Origin: Methylophaga sp.
GTDB taxonomy: Bacteria; Pseudomonadota; Gammaproteobacteria; Nitrosococcales; Methylophagaceae
Assembly (NCBI GenBank): GCA_014762585.1
Contig: JABURN010000205.1
Coordinates: 1 to 9,804, forward strand
Length of the DNA stretch: 9,804 bases
Direction of reading: 5' to 3'
A model generated the notes under the pieces. The model had not been told where the DNA came from. It searched no databases and worked only from the letters and a program-made list of their open reading frames with translations. How positions within the stretch are numbered: position 1 is the stretch's first letter; every line of letters starts with the position of its first letter. A program made the translations under genes and the position numbers. Below are positions 1 through 7,313 of this stretch, piece by piece.

Positions 1-1082
1 ATGACGCGATAGAGCCAGCCGGTTCCCTCCCGGCAGGGCGTGCACTGGCCACAGGATTCGTCGTAATAGAAATAGGCAATACGCTGCAAGGCTTTGACCA
101 TGCAGGTGGTTTCGTCCATGACGATAACGGAACCTGCGCCCAGCATCGACCCGCCCTTGCCGATACCGTCATAGCTCATATCCAGCTCCATCATGCGTTC
201 GCCCGGCACCACCGGCGTGGAGCTGCCACCTGGAATCACGGCCTTGATTTTATTGCCGTTACGCATACCACCGGCCAGTTCCAGCAAGTCAGCAAAGGGG
301 GTTCCCAGCGGCACTTCGTAGTTGCCGGGTTTATTGACATGTCCGGTCATGCAGAAAATCTTGCTGCCGCCGTTATTGGGCGTGCCCAGCTCATGGAACC
401 AGTCTGCGCCGTATTGCAGAATCACCGGAATCGACGCCAGACTCTCGGTATTGTTGATGGTCGTGGGTTTGCCATAAAGGCCGTAGCCAGCAGGAAACGG
501 TGGCTTGTAGCGCGGCTGACCTTTTTTCCCTTCCAGCGACTCCAGCAAAGCGGTCTCTTCACCACAGATATAGGCCCCGGCACCGATATGGGTGTGCAGC
601 TCAAAATGAAAACCGCTGCCCAGGATATCCCGGCCCAGGTAGCCAGCTTCCCTGGCTTCTTCCAATGCGGCTTCAAAGCGCTCGATGGGCTCGTAGAATT
701 CACCACGGATATAGTTATAGCCTGTCTGCGCACCGATGGCGTAACCGGAGATAATCATGCCCTCGATAAGCTGATGCGGGTTGTAACGCAGAATATCGCG
801 ATCCTTACAGGTGCCCGGTTCGCCCTCATCAGAGTTACAGACGATATATTTATCGCCGGGCAATCGCCGCGGCATAAAACTCCATTTGAGGCCTGTCGGG
901 AAGCCCGCACCGCCACGTCCACGCAGTGCTGAGTTTTTAACCTGTTCGATAATCTCTTCCGGCCGCATCTGGTTTTTGAGCACACTTTCCAGCACCTGGT
1001 AGCCACCCACGGAGCGATAGGCTTCCAGCGTCCAGGAAGGCGTCAGATGCGAGGTACGGAAACAAACTTGATCCAGTTTCAT
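1..1082 (-). CDS. nuoF: NADH-quinone oxidoreductase subunit F (NuoF), 3' end cut by window edge
   Basis: Subunit F is the NADH-oxidising, FMN-binding subunit of respiratory complex I, located in the peripheral arm on the cytoplasmic side. 360 codons are visible. The glycine-rich [10 protein letters not shown] loop (residues 55-64) and the [13 protein letters not shown] segment (167-179) are the FMN/NADH-binding signatures of the 51 kDa family. A beta-rich SLBB-like stretch follows at about 245-290. The [12 protein letters not shown] motif (342-353) supplies three cysteines (344, 347, 350) for the N3 [4Fe-4S] cluster. The fourth ligand and the C-terminus lie beyond position 1. The ATG at 1082 overlaps the nuoE TGA by four bases (ATGA), so translation is probably coupled to nuoE; only a weak purine-rich stretch precedes it. 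No frameshift is visible. The identification is secure, and the gene is partial only because of the window boundary. Confidence 0.97.
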   Translation of the reverse strand, partial: MKLDQVCFRTSHLTPSWTLEAYRSVGGYQVLESVLKNQMRPEEIIEQVKNSALRGRGGAGFPTGLKWSFMPRRLPGDKYIVCNSDEGEPGTCKDRDILRYNPHQLIEGMIISGYAIGAQTGYNYIRGEFYEPIERFEAALEEAREAGYLGRDILGSGFHFELHTHIGAGAYICGEETALLESLEGKKGQPRYKPPFPAGYGLYGKPTTINNTESLASIPVILQYGADWFHELGTPNNGGSKIFCMTGHVNKPGNYEVPLGTPFADLLELAGGMRNGNKIKAVIPGGSSTPVVPGERMMELDMSYDGIGKGGSMLGAGSVIVMDETTCMVKALQRIAYFYYDESCGQCTPCREGTGWLYRV

Positions 1083-1591
1083 GAGGCCAGCCCATCCAGA
1101 AGGTCGTCAATTTTTTCCGGCGTCAGATATTCGTGATAGTCCCGGTCCAGCAACATCATCGGCGCCCCAACGCAGGCACCGAGACATTCCACCTCTTTCA
1201 GCGTAAACAGCCCGTCTTCAGTGGTTTCACCAGGTTTAATATTGAGTTTGTTCTGCAGGTGATGCATGATTTTTTCAGAGCCACACAACATGCAGGAAAT
1301 ATTGGTGCAGACACTGATTTTGTGTTTGCCGACCGGCTCCAGTTCAAACATGGTGTAGAAGGTCGCCACTTCATAGACGCTGATAGCCGGAATATCAAGA
1401 TAATCCGCCAGTGCGTCCATAATGCCGCGACTGAGCCAGCCGCCATTGGCATCCTGCAGGATATGCAGACAGGGGATGACTGCAGACTGCGCCTGCCCTT
1501 CCGGATACTTGGCAATCCACTTATCCATCTGCTCGCGCAGAGTGTCGCTGAATAATTCCTCTTTGGGCCCGGTCAGTAACATCTGTGTCAT
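1079..1591 (-). CDS. nuoE: NADH-quinone oxidoreductase subunit E (NuoE), 2Fe-2S protein
   Basis: This is the 24 kDa thioredoxin-like ferredoxin subunit of complex I (170 aa), which binds the N1a [2Fe-2S] cluster next to the FMN site of NuoF. The four family ligands are present: Cys95 and Cys100 in [11 protein letters not shown], and Cys136 and Cys140 in [10 protein letters not shown]. The N-terminal helical part (about residues 15-85) contains the family segment [11 protein letters not shown] (72-82). The length is normal for the family. The ATG start overlaps the nuoD TGA as ATGA, with a GGTGAG stretch about ten bases upstream as a possible ribosome site; a second in-frame Met at residue 4 is a less likely start. 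The stop overlaps the nuoF ATG, so the gene is locked into the operon on both sides. Confidence 0.98.
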   Translation of the reverse strand: MTQMLLTGPKEELFSDTLREQMDKWIAKYPEGQAQSAVIPCLHILQDANGGWLSRGIMDALADYLDIPAISVYEVATFYTMFELEPVGKHKISVCTNISCMLCGSEKIMHHLQNKLNIKPGETTEDGLFTLKEVECLGACVGAPMMLLDRDYHEYLTPEKIDDLLDGLAS

Positions 1592-2841
1592 CGATCAATC
1601 TCACCAAAAACGATGTCCATGGTGCCGATGATGGCGACCACATCGGCCAGCATATGGCCTTTGGCCATTTCATCCATTGCCGCCAGATGCGGGAAACCGG
1701 GAGCACGGATTTTGACCCGGTAGGGCTTGTTGGCACCGTCTGAGACCAGATAAATGCCGAACTCGCCTTTCGGGTGTTCGACGGTAGCATAGACCTCACC
1801 TTCCGGCACGCAGTAGCCTTCGGTAAATAATTTAAAGTGATGAATCATCGCTTCCATATCGTTTTTCATCACATCGCGTTTGGGCGGCACCACCTTGCTG
1901 TTGGCCGCCTGCACCGGTCCAGGGTTGGCACGCAGCCAGTCGATACACTGTTTGATGATGCGGTTGGACTGGCGCATTTCCTCGACCCGGACCAGGTAAC
2001 GGTCATAACAGTCACCCTCGCTGCCTACCGGAATATCGAAGTCCAGCTGGTCATAGACCGCATAAGGCTGCATGCGGCGCAGGTCCCATTCAATACCGCT
2101 ACCACGCAGCATCGGACCGCTGAAGCCGAGTTGCAGTGCTCGTTCCGGACTCACTACACCGATACCGACGGTGCGCTGTTTCCAGATACGGTTATCGGTC
2201 AGCAGGGTTTCATATTCGTCGACACATTTTGGAAAGCGCTGAGTGAAATCCTCGATAAAATCGAGCAGGCTGCCCTCGCGATTACGATTCTTCTGTTTGA
2301 CTTCTTTCTCGCTGTGCCACTTGGAAGCCTGATACTGCGGCATGCTATCCGGCAGATCCCGGTAAACACCGCCCGGACGATAATAGGTAGCATGCATGCG
2401 GGCACCGGAAACCGCCTCGTAAACATCCATCAAATCTTCCCGCTCGCGGAAACAGTAGAGAAAAACCGTCATCGCCCCGATATCCAGTCCGTGGGCGCCG
2501 AGCCACATCAGGTGGTTCAGAATGCGGGTAATTTCATCGAACATCACGCGGATGTACTGGGCCCGCACCGGAATCTCCAGTCCCAGCAGTTTTTCAATCG
2601 CCATCACATAGGCATGCTCATTACACATCATCGACACATAGTCGAGACGGTCCATATAGCCGATGCTCTGGTTAAAGGGCTTGGATTCTGCCAACTTCTC
2701 GGTGCCGCGATGCAGCAGACCGATATGCGGATCGGCATGTTCAATCACTTCGCCGTCCATTTCCAGGATCAGCCGCAACACGCCGTGTGCAGCCGGATGC
2801 TGGGGGCCGAAATTCAGGGTGTAATTCTTAATTTCAGCCAC
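1588..2841 (-). CDS. nuoD: NADH-quinone oxidoreductase subunit D (NuoD)
   Basis: This is the 49 kDa subunit of complex I (417 aa). With NuoB it forms the quinone-reduction site, and it descends from the large subunit of [NiFe] hydrogenases. The N-terminal GPQHPAAHG loop (12-20) and the DRLDYVSM segment (64-71) carry the quinone-headgroup residues His19 and Tyr68. By alignment from memory these match His38 and Tyr87 of Thermus Nqo4, with the same 19-residue offset for both. Hydrogenase nickel-ligand cysteines are not expected in this family. The start is GTG, not ATG: it lies one base after the nuoC TGA and is preceded by a near-perfect Shine-Dalgarno sequence inside the end of nuoC. NuoD is separate from NuoC here, unlike the fused NuoCD of enteric bacteria. 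The stop overlaps the nuoE start. Confidence 0.98.
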   Translation of the reverse strand: MAEIKNYTLNFGPQHPAAHGVLRLILEMDGEVIEHADPHIGLLHRGTEKLAESKPFNQSIGYMDRLDYVSMMCNEHAYVMAIEKLLGLEIPVRAQYIRVMFDEITRILNHLMWLGAHGLDIGAMTVFLYCFREREDLMDVYEAVSGARMHATYYRPGGVYRDLPDSMPQYQASKWHSEKEVKQKNRNREGSLLDFIEDFTQRFPKCVDEYETLLTDNRIWKQRTVGIGVVSPERALQLGFSGPMLRGSGIEWDLRRMQPYAVYDQLDFDIPVGSEGDCYDRYLVRVEEMRQSNRIIKQCIDWLRANPGPVQAANSKVVPPKRDVMKNDMEAMIHHFKLFTEGYCVPEGEVYATVEHPKGEFGIYLVSDGANKPYRVKIRAPGFPHLAAMDEMAKGHMLADVVAIIGTMDIVFGEIDR

Positions 2842-2842
2842 T

Positions 2843-3502
2843 TCAGTCTTCCTCCTGCCAATAGCGGTTATCGTCGCGGATGACTTTGGGCACCAAAGTA
2901 CGCGGCTCGATGCTCACCGGCTCGTAGACCACGCGTTTTTTCTCCGGGTCATAGCGCATTTCAACATTGCCAATCAGTGGAAAATCCTTGCGGAAAGGAT
3001 GGCCGACAAAACCGTAATCAGTCAGGATGCGTCGCAAGTCCTTGTGGCCGTCAAACAGAATACCGAACATATCGAAGGCTTCGCGCTCGTACCATTGAGC
3101 ACTGTTCCAGATGTTTGTAACGGTGGCGATAACCGGGTTTTCAGCCTCTAAACGTACTTTAAGACGAAGTCGCTGGTTGTGCTGAATAGACAGCAAGTGA
3201 TAAACGACCGCAAAGCGATAACCGCCTTCAAGCGGTTCGCTGTGTCCCAGACCATCGACAGCACGACTGAAGCCAAACTCGGTGGACTGCTTGGTTTCCC
3301 AACTGCTACCCCCATAGTCAGAATAATCAACACCGCACAGATCCATTAACTGCTCAAAACCATGATTATCACGCAGACGCCGACAGACAGTAGTTATATG
3401 TTCGGCGGCAACGACCAGCGTGATTTCACCGCGATCCAGTTCCGCGTCCAGCAGTTCGTCCGCAAAATCCTGCTCCAATCGGGCTTTCAAGTCTTGCATC
3501 AT
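2843..3502 (-). CDS. nuoC: NADH-quinone oxidoreductase subunit C (NuoC)
   Basis: This is the 30 kDa subunit of complex I (219 aa from the chosen start). It packs against NuoD and NuoB in the connecting part of the peripheral arm and carries no cofactor. The family signature is clear: [11 protein letters not shown] (residues 137-147), [14 protein letters not shown] (152-165) and [10 protein letters not shown] (167-176). The open frame can be extended to a TTG at 3517 that overlaps the nuoB stop as TTGA. I prefer one of the two adjacent ATGs (3502 or 3499), because AGGAG at 3511-3507 lies four and seven bases upstream of them, while the TTG has no suitable site. The ATG at 3499 has the best spacing. 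The gene ends one base before nuoD and is a stand-alone NuoC rather than a NuoCD fusion. Confidence 0.96.
   Translation of the reverse strand: MMQDLKARLEQDFADELLDAELDRGEITLVVAAEHITTVCRRLRDNHGFEQLMDLCGVDYSDYGGSSWETKQSTEFGFSRAVDGLGHSEPLEGGYRFAVVYHLLSIQHNQRLRLKVRLEAENPVIATVTNIWNSAQWYEREAFDMFGILFDGHKDLRRILTDYGFVGHPFRKDFPLIGNVEMRYDPEKKRVVYEPVSIEPRTLVPKVIRDDNRYWQEED
2850..2856 (-). promoter_or_regulatory. Ribosome binding site of nuoD
   Basis: On the minus strand this reads AGGAGGA, eight bases before the GTG at 2841. It is the strongest ribosome binding site seen in the nuo block, and it supports the GTG as the nuoD start. It lies within the last codons of nuoC. Confidence 0.8.
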
Positions 3503-3506
3503 CCGG

Positions 3507-3511
3507 CTCCT
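3507..3511 (-). promoter_or_regulatory. Ribosome binding site that sets the nuoC start
   Basis: The minus strand reads AGGAG, four bases before the ATG at 3502 and seven before the ATG at 3499. If it is used, the upstream TTG at 3517 is not the start, because that codon lies 5' of the site. Confidence 0.6.
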
Positions 3512-3513
3512 GC

Positions 3514-4002
3514 TCAACCTGCTGCCGGTTTGGCGATAGTGTTGGTTCTTTGAATTTTTTTCTGCAGTTGCAGAATGCCGTAAAGCAGTGATTCCGCGGT
3601 AGGCGGACAGCCCGGCACATAGATATCGACCGGCACAATCCGGTCACAACCACGCACCACCGAGTAGGAATAATGATAATAACCGCCACCGTTGGCACAG
3701 GAGCCCATCGAGATCACCCAGCGTGGTTCCGACATCTGGTCATAAACCTTACGCAATGCGGGTGCCATTTTATTGACAAGTGTACCGGCCACAATCATCA
3801 CATCAGACTGGCGTGGACTAGGGCGGAATACGATACCGAAGCGATCCAGATCATAACGGGCTGCCCCGGCATGCATCATTTCCACCGCACAACAGGCCAG
3901 ACCAAATGTCATTGGCCACAGCGAACCGGTACGGGCCCAGTTAATCAGTTTATCGGCAGAGGTGGTGACGACGCCTTTTTCCAGTACACCTTCTATTCCC
4001 AC
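3514..4002 (-). CDS. nuoB: NADH-quinone oxidoreductase subunit B (NuoB)
   Basis: This is the 20 kDa (PSST) subunit of complex I (162 aa). It holds the terminal [4Fe-4S] cluster N2, which passes electrons to quinone at the NuoB/NuoD interface. The four N2 ligands are present: the tandem Cys37-Cys38 in [10 protein letters not shown], Cys102 in MGSCANGGG and Cys132 in [10 protein letters not shown]. The segment [16 protein letters not shown] (60-75) is typical of the family. The start is a GTG at 4002, lying inside the end of nuoA (ten-base overlap), with AAGGGGG seven bases upstream as a moderate ribosome site. The N-terminus [10 protein letters not shown] then matches the usual NuoB start. A short Gln/Lys-rich C-terminal tail follows the conserved core. 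There are eleven bases between its stop and the preferred nuoC ATG. Confidence 0.98.
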   Translation of the reverse strand: MGIEGVLEKGVVTTSADKLINWARTGSLWPMTFGLACCAVEMMHAGAARYDLDRFGIVFRPSPRQSDVMIVAGTLVNKMAPALRKVYDQMSEPRWVISMGSCANGGGYYHYSYSVVRGCDRIVPVDIYVPGCPPTAESLLYGILQLQKKIQRTNTIAKPAAG

Positions 4003-4349
4003 TCAAGTGCCCCCTTCTTCCACTCGTATATGAACCCGACCACCAGAATGGCAAGAAACAGAAACATCGACAGCAGACCGAAGACACCTATTTCATCAAG
4101 CACGATGGCCCAGGGAAACAGGAAAGCGATCTCTAAATCAAAGATGATGAAAAGAATGGCGACCAGGTAATAGCGCACATCAAATTTGCCGTGGGTATCT
4201 TCAAAGGGTTCGAAGCCGCATTCGTAGGCAGAGCGTTTTTCGTCATCAGGGTTACGTGGCCCCAGAATAAAACCGGCCAGCAACGGCATTACGCCGAAGC
4301 CGATGCCGATGATGACAAATAACAATATCGGGAGATAATTCTCCAGCAT
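3993..4349 (-). CDS. nuoA: NADH-quinone oxidoreductase subunit A (NuoA)
   Basis: This is a small integral membrane subunit of complex I (118 aa) that sits beside the quinone channel. Three hydrophobic segments are visible at about residues 5-28, 60-82 and 88-108. The conserved loop motif YECGFEP (42-48) follows the first helix, and the acidic DLE motif (71-73) lies in the second. The open frame extends 16 codons further upstream to an ATG at 4397. The ATG at 4349 is preferred because it has a strong ribosome site and gives the usual family N-terminus and length (about 118-121 aa in relatives with this operon type). It is the first gene of the nuo operon and overlaps nuoB by ten bases. Confidence 0.97.
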   Translation of the reverse strand: MLENYLPILLFVIIGIGFGVMPLLAGFILGPRNPDDEKRSAYECGFEPFEDTHGKFDVRYYLVAILFIIFDLEIAFLFPWAIVLDEIGVFGLLSMFLFLAILVVGFIYEWKKGALEWE

Positions 4350-4353
4350 ACTG

Positions 4354-4361
4354 CCTTCCTT
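4354..4361 (-). promoter_or_regulatory. Ribosome binding site that sets the nuoA start
   Basis: The minus strand reads AAGGAAGG, with its AGGA core seven bases before the ATG at 4349. It favours this start over the in-frame ATG at 4397, which is not preceded by such a sequence. Confidence 0.75.
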
Positions 4362-4468
4362 ACGGTCAATTCGTCTGAGCAGGATTGATGGGTTCAATCA
4401 TGCGCCTGAATACACCCAGCGATGGGCAAATATCGAATCCGATACTACACACTCTCGCGGCTCATGAG

Positions 4469-4497
4469 AAGCCGAATCGCGGCATAAATATCGGCTT
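4469..4497 (-). other. Hairpin in the predicted nuo mRNA leader
   Basis: AAGCCGA at 4469-4475 is the exact reverse complement of TCGGCTT at 4491-4497, giving a seven-pair stem with a 15-base loop. If nuo transcription starts near 4502, this hairpin lies at the very 5' end of a leader of about 150 bases. Read on the plus strand the second arm runs into TTTTTGTTT, which looks like an intrinsic terminator, but no plus-strand gene ends nearby. The first arm can also pair with CGGCT at 4458-4462, so two mutually exclusive structures are possible. Confidence 0.4.
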
Positions 4498-4508
4498 TTT
4501 GTTTACTT

Positions 4509-4514
4509 AATATA
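4509..4514 (-). promoter_or_regulatory. Candidate -10 element of the nuo promoter
   Basis: The minus strand reads TATATT, five of six matches to the sigma70 -10 hexamer. By the usual geometry transcription would start near 4502. No recognisable -35 element lies 15-19 bases upstream, as expected at an activator-dependent promoter with the CRP-type box at 4536-4551. It is the best nuo promoter candidate in the intergenic region, on sequence and spacing alone. Confidence 0.45.
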
Positions 4515-4535
4515 ACTGGACAGCCAAAATCACCT

Positions 4536-4551
4536 TGTGATGCAATTTACA
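4536..4551 (-). promoter_or_regulatory. CRP/Vfr-type operator, class II position for nuo
   Basis: The minus strand reads TGTAA-N6-TCACA, nine of ten matches to the CRP consensus TGTGA-N6-TCACA. Its centre (4543.5) is at -41.5 relative to the start predicted from the -10 at 4514-4509, the standard place for class II activation. The match to an FNR site (TTGAT-N4-ATCAA) is poorer. A flanking dyad TGATG-N7-CATCA (4538-4554) overlaps it. A CRP/FNR-family protein acting here is inference. Confidence 0.45.
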
Positions 4552-4576
4552 TCAGCTATGAGACAGGCTTTCCGAG

Positions 4577-4596
4577 CTGACAGCAAATTATGTCAG
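4577..4596. promoter_or_regulatory. Inverted repeat CTGACA-N8-TGTCAG, possible operator
   Basis: This is a perfect six-base dyad with an eight-base AT-rich spacer, upstream of the hybrid kinase. Its inner half-sites TGACA/TGTCA recur in a second dyad about 26 bases downstream, which suggests tandem binding of one dimeric regulator. The protein cannot be named from this sequence. Confidence 0.35.
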
Positions 4597-4605
4597 CGTG
4601 ATTAG

Positions 4606-4620
4606 TGACAATTGATGTCA
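4606..4620. promoter_or_regulatory. Inverted repeat TGACA-N5-TGTCA, possible operator
   Basis: This is a second perfect dyad with the same half-sites as the one at 4577-4596 but a shorter spacer. It ends 17 bases before the first possible kinase start codon (TTG, 4638), so a bound protein could affect transcription or early elongation of the kinase gene. Confidence 0.35.
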
Positions 4621-4637
4621 GTCTGTGTTCATCTTGA

Positions 4638-7313
4638 TTGGTATTTTCCATTAAACTCAGGGCCCCCACCTTTCCAGTGAATAAGAACAGACTGTTTTCC
4701 AAGCCTGTCGCGGTAGCTGCTTTGCTGATTCTGATTGCGATCAGTTGCGCCAGTATCGCGGCGGCTTATCTGTTTTCATTGATTCAAACTGATGTCAAAA
4801 GCCGACTCAGCGATACCCTGGAAGCCTCGATTAGCCGTGCCAAGAATGATATCCACACGCACAAGCGTAATGCCCGCTATTGGTCTGAAAATCTGTCACT
4901 GCGCCAGATAATGCAGATTGTTGAGGCTGGCGGCTCAGAGTCTGTGGAAGATGACCTCTATCGCCGGCTCGACACCACGCTGACGGCGATCACCGAATCC
5001 GAACATTACCGTGACTACAAACTGTTCAACCTCAATGGTGAGCTGCTGCTATCCGGTCGGGATGGTGTCGAAGACAGCCCCAGAAGTTTTAACCTGCCGT
5101 CATCATTACTGCGGGAAGCTCGCTCCGGCGAAGTCGCCGTCAGTCAGCCTCTTAAGAGCCAGCAACTCTGGCAGGACATAGACGGCCATATCCGTGAAGG
5201 ACTGGCAACCATGTTGTTTATGGCCCCGGTCATTGACTGGTTTGGAGAGATAATCGGTTTTTTTGCTTTTGAGATGAACCCGGATCGACTGTTTATACCT
5301 GCTTTTCATGAAAATCAAGTGGGCAGTACCGGGCAAACCTACGCCATTGACCGCAATGGCTTATTACTGACTGAAAGCAAATTCAGTTCACAGCTTGTTG
5401 CCGCCGGTCTGCTTAGCGCGACTCATCCACATGCCGAACTCAGACTGACTGTTCGTCGTCCCGACAATAATCTGCTCAAGGCCGACAATGCCATTACTGC
5501 GCAGCAATATAGCGAATTTCCATTAACCAGAATGGCGCAATCTCTGACCAGACAGGCTTCAGGTATCGATATTGAGGGCTACCGTGATTATCGTGGCGTC
5601 GAAGTCATCGGAGCCTGGCGCTGGGATGAAGAGCTCAATATGGGCATTGCCACTGAAACCGAAGTGGCTGAGGTCTACAAACTCTACCGCTCACTGCTTT
5701 ACAGTGTGATCTTCAGTATTGTCGTGGTTATCGCGATGACTGCCATCGGCACTCTGCTCTATCGCCGTTCAACCATGCAGCGAATGGCCTCCTTGCAACA
5801 GCGTGATGCCATCATCAACCAGACAGATGACGGCTTTGTCACTATTGATGACGAAGGCATGATCAACATGGTCAATCCCGCTGTGTGTAGTCTTTTTGGT
5901 TACACAGAAACGGAACTGGTCGGTCATCCGGTATCGATATTACTGCCCGAGCAGGAACGCAGTCAGCACGACCATTATCTTGCCCATTCAGAGCTGCATG
6001 CACCCAAAGTCATTCATCGCACCCGGGCTCTTCAGGGTCGGCGCAAGGACGGCAGTCTGTTTCCGATTGAACTCAATGTCTCGCCGATGCAGTTCGGTCA
6101 CCGCAAGTATTTCATCGGCGTTATTCGCGATATCTCAGAGCGACATCAATATCAGCAGGAGCTGATCAATGCGATGCGTCAGGCCGAGCAGGCCAACCGG
6201 GCCAAAAGTGAATTTCTCGCAAAGATGAGCCATGAACTGCGAACCCCGCTGAATGCCATTATCGGCTTTTCCCAGCTATTGAAACTGGAAGATCTACAGG
6301 CTGACCAGCGTGAATCGGTCAATATGATTGAAAGCTCGGGCAGCCACCTGTTGAGCCTTATTAATGATGTTTTGGATTTATCCCGGATTGAAAGTGGCCA
6401 TATGACGATTTCAGTCGAGAATGTCGCGCTCAAACCGCTGATTGACCATTTACTGCCGCTGGTAGAAGTCCAGCTGGCGCCATTATCCCTGACCCTGGAA
6501 ACCGATTATCCGGAGGATATGAACTCTGTTTTTGTCCGTGCCGACTACGTCAAACTCAAGCAGGTTCTGCTGAATTTATTATCCAATGCTGCCAAATACA
6601 ACCGGCCTCATGGCCAGATTCGGCTGATAGTCCGTCAACAGAATGAGAATATCCGCATCGCTGTGGAAGATACCGGCTACGGCATCGATGAGGAGATGCA
6701 GTCACGGCTGTTTGAGCCTTTCAACCGGCTCGACAAAGAACGTTCCAATATACCCGGTACCGGTATCGGGCTGGCGATCAGTCACGAACTGGTCAAACTG
6801 ATGCAGGGGCGCTTCGGTTTTGACAGCAGTATCGATGTGGGCTCAACTTTCTGGGTTGAATTCAAAAGAGCCTCAGTCTCAGTCCATGCCTCTCAGCCAG
6901 AAAACCACGATTCAGCGGTTCCGCATACGGCCGCCAGTCATGCACAGCAGACACATGTGCTTTGTATTGAAGATAACCCGACTAACCTCGATTTAATAAG
7001 GCAATATTTCAGCCGCCGGCGTGATATCAAACTGAGCACGGCTGTGGATGCAGAGACCGGACTCGACCTCGCTTTTGAGATGGAACCCGATATCATACTG
7101 ATGGATATTAACCTGCCAGGAAAAGATGGCTTTGAAGCGCTGAAGCAGTTGAAGCAATCTGCGGTCACCCGTTATATCAAAGTGATTGCACTGTCGGCCA
7201 ATGCCATGACCAACGATATTGAAAAGGGGCTTGAAGCGGGCTTTGACCGTTATCTCACCAAACCGATTCACTTTGATGAACTGGAACAGACCATAGACAG
7301 CCTGCTGAGCTAA
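4638..7313 (+). CDS. Membrane hybrid sensor histidine kinase (Cache-like/PAS/HisKA/HATPase/REC)
   Basis: This is an inner-membrane sensor kinase that autophosphorylates and passes the phosphate to its own receiver. Residue numbers count from the TTG at 4638 (891 aa). Helix 1 is at about 26-46. A periplasmic sensor of about 300 residues follows, with dCache-like features (STGQTYAIDRNGLLL at 230-244; YRDYRGVEVIGAWRW at 315-329). Helix 2 is at about 354-375, and a PAS domain spans about 388-502. HisKA carries the H-box SHELRTP with His532. The ATPase domain has the N-box around Asn650, DTGYGI (678-683) and GTGIGL (707-712). The C-terminal REC has acidic Glu778/Asp779, phospho-acceptor Asp823, Ser853 and Lys875. 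All catalytic residues are intact. There is no Hpt domain and no adjacent response regulator. The start is uncertain: the TTG directly follows an in-frame stop, GTG at 4677 would also keep helix 1, and neither has a clear ribosome site. The signal is unknown. Confidence 0.95.
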   Translation: MVFSIKLRAPTFPVNKNRLFSKPVAVAALLILIAISCASIAAAYLFSLIQTDVKSRLSDTLEASISRAKNDIHTHKRNARYWSENLSLRQIMQIVEAGGSESVEDDLYRRLDTTLTAITESEHYRDYKLFNLNGELLLSGRDGVEDSPRSFNLPSSLLREARSGEVAVSQPLKSQQLWQDIDGHIREGLATMLFMAPVIDWFGEIIGFFAFEMNPDRLFIPAFHENQVGSTGQTYAIDRNGLLLTESKFSSQLVAAGLLSATHPHAELRLTVRRPDNNLLKADNAITAQQYSEFPLTRMAQSLTRQASGIDIEGYRDYRGVEVIGAWRWDEELNMGIATETEVAEVYKLYRSLLYSVIFSIVVVIAMTAIGTLLYRRSTMQRMASLQQRDAIINQTDDGFVTIDDEGMINMVNPAVCSLFGYTETELVGHPVSILLPEQERSQHDHYLAHSELHAPKVIHRTRALQGRRKDGSLFPIELNVSPMQFGHRKYFIGVIRDISERHQYQQELINAMRQAEQANRAKSEFLAKMSHELRTPLNAIIGFSQLLKLEDLQADQRESVNMIESSGSHLLSLINDVLDLSRIESGHMTISVENVALKPLIDHLLPLVEVQLAPLSLTLETDYPEDMNSVFVRADYVKLKQVLLNLLSNAAKYNRPHGQIRLIVRQQNENIRIAVEDTGYGIDEEMQSRLFEPFNRLDKERSNIPGTGIGLAISHELVKLMQGRFGFDSSIDVGSTFWVEFKRASVSVHASQPENHDSAVPHTAASHAQQTHVLCIEDNPTNLDLIRQYFSRRRDIKLSTAVDAETGLDLAFEMEPDIILMDINLPGKDGFEALKQLKQSAVTRYIKVIALSANAMTNDIEKGLEAGFDRYLTKPIHFDELEQTIDSLLS

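Noticed and set aside
339..932. 197-codon plus-strand open frame opposite nuoF
   Set aside because: It is antisense to nuoF, whose continuous minus-strand translation shows all family motifs; the plus-strand translation matches nothing recognisable.
1837..2883. 348-codon open frame on the plus strand, opposite nuoD
   Set aside because: It runs antisense to the whole of a well-conserved nuoD gene, its translation is rich in His, Gln and Arg and shows no domain, and such frames are a usual by-product of codon bias on the coding strand.
4384..4398. ATTGA-N5-TCAAT dyad upstream of nuoA, considered as an FNR box
   Set aside because: FNR sites need TTGA-N6-TCAA; here the spacer is one base short. 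It also lies inside the predicted leader, far downstream of the likely promoter.
4469..4503. Plus-strand intrinsic terminator for a gene ending upstream
   Set aside because: The stem and T-run look terminator-like, but the only genes to the left are on the minus strand, so there is no plus-strand gene to terminate. It is kept only as a leader hairpin.
4535..4562. Plus-strand sigma70 promoter for the kinase (TTGTGA, 16-base spacer, TATGAG)
   Set aside because: Each hexamer matches only four of six bases and the site overlaps the better supported nuo activator box. It is possible but not strong enough to annotate.
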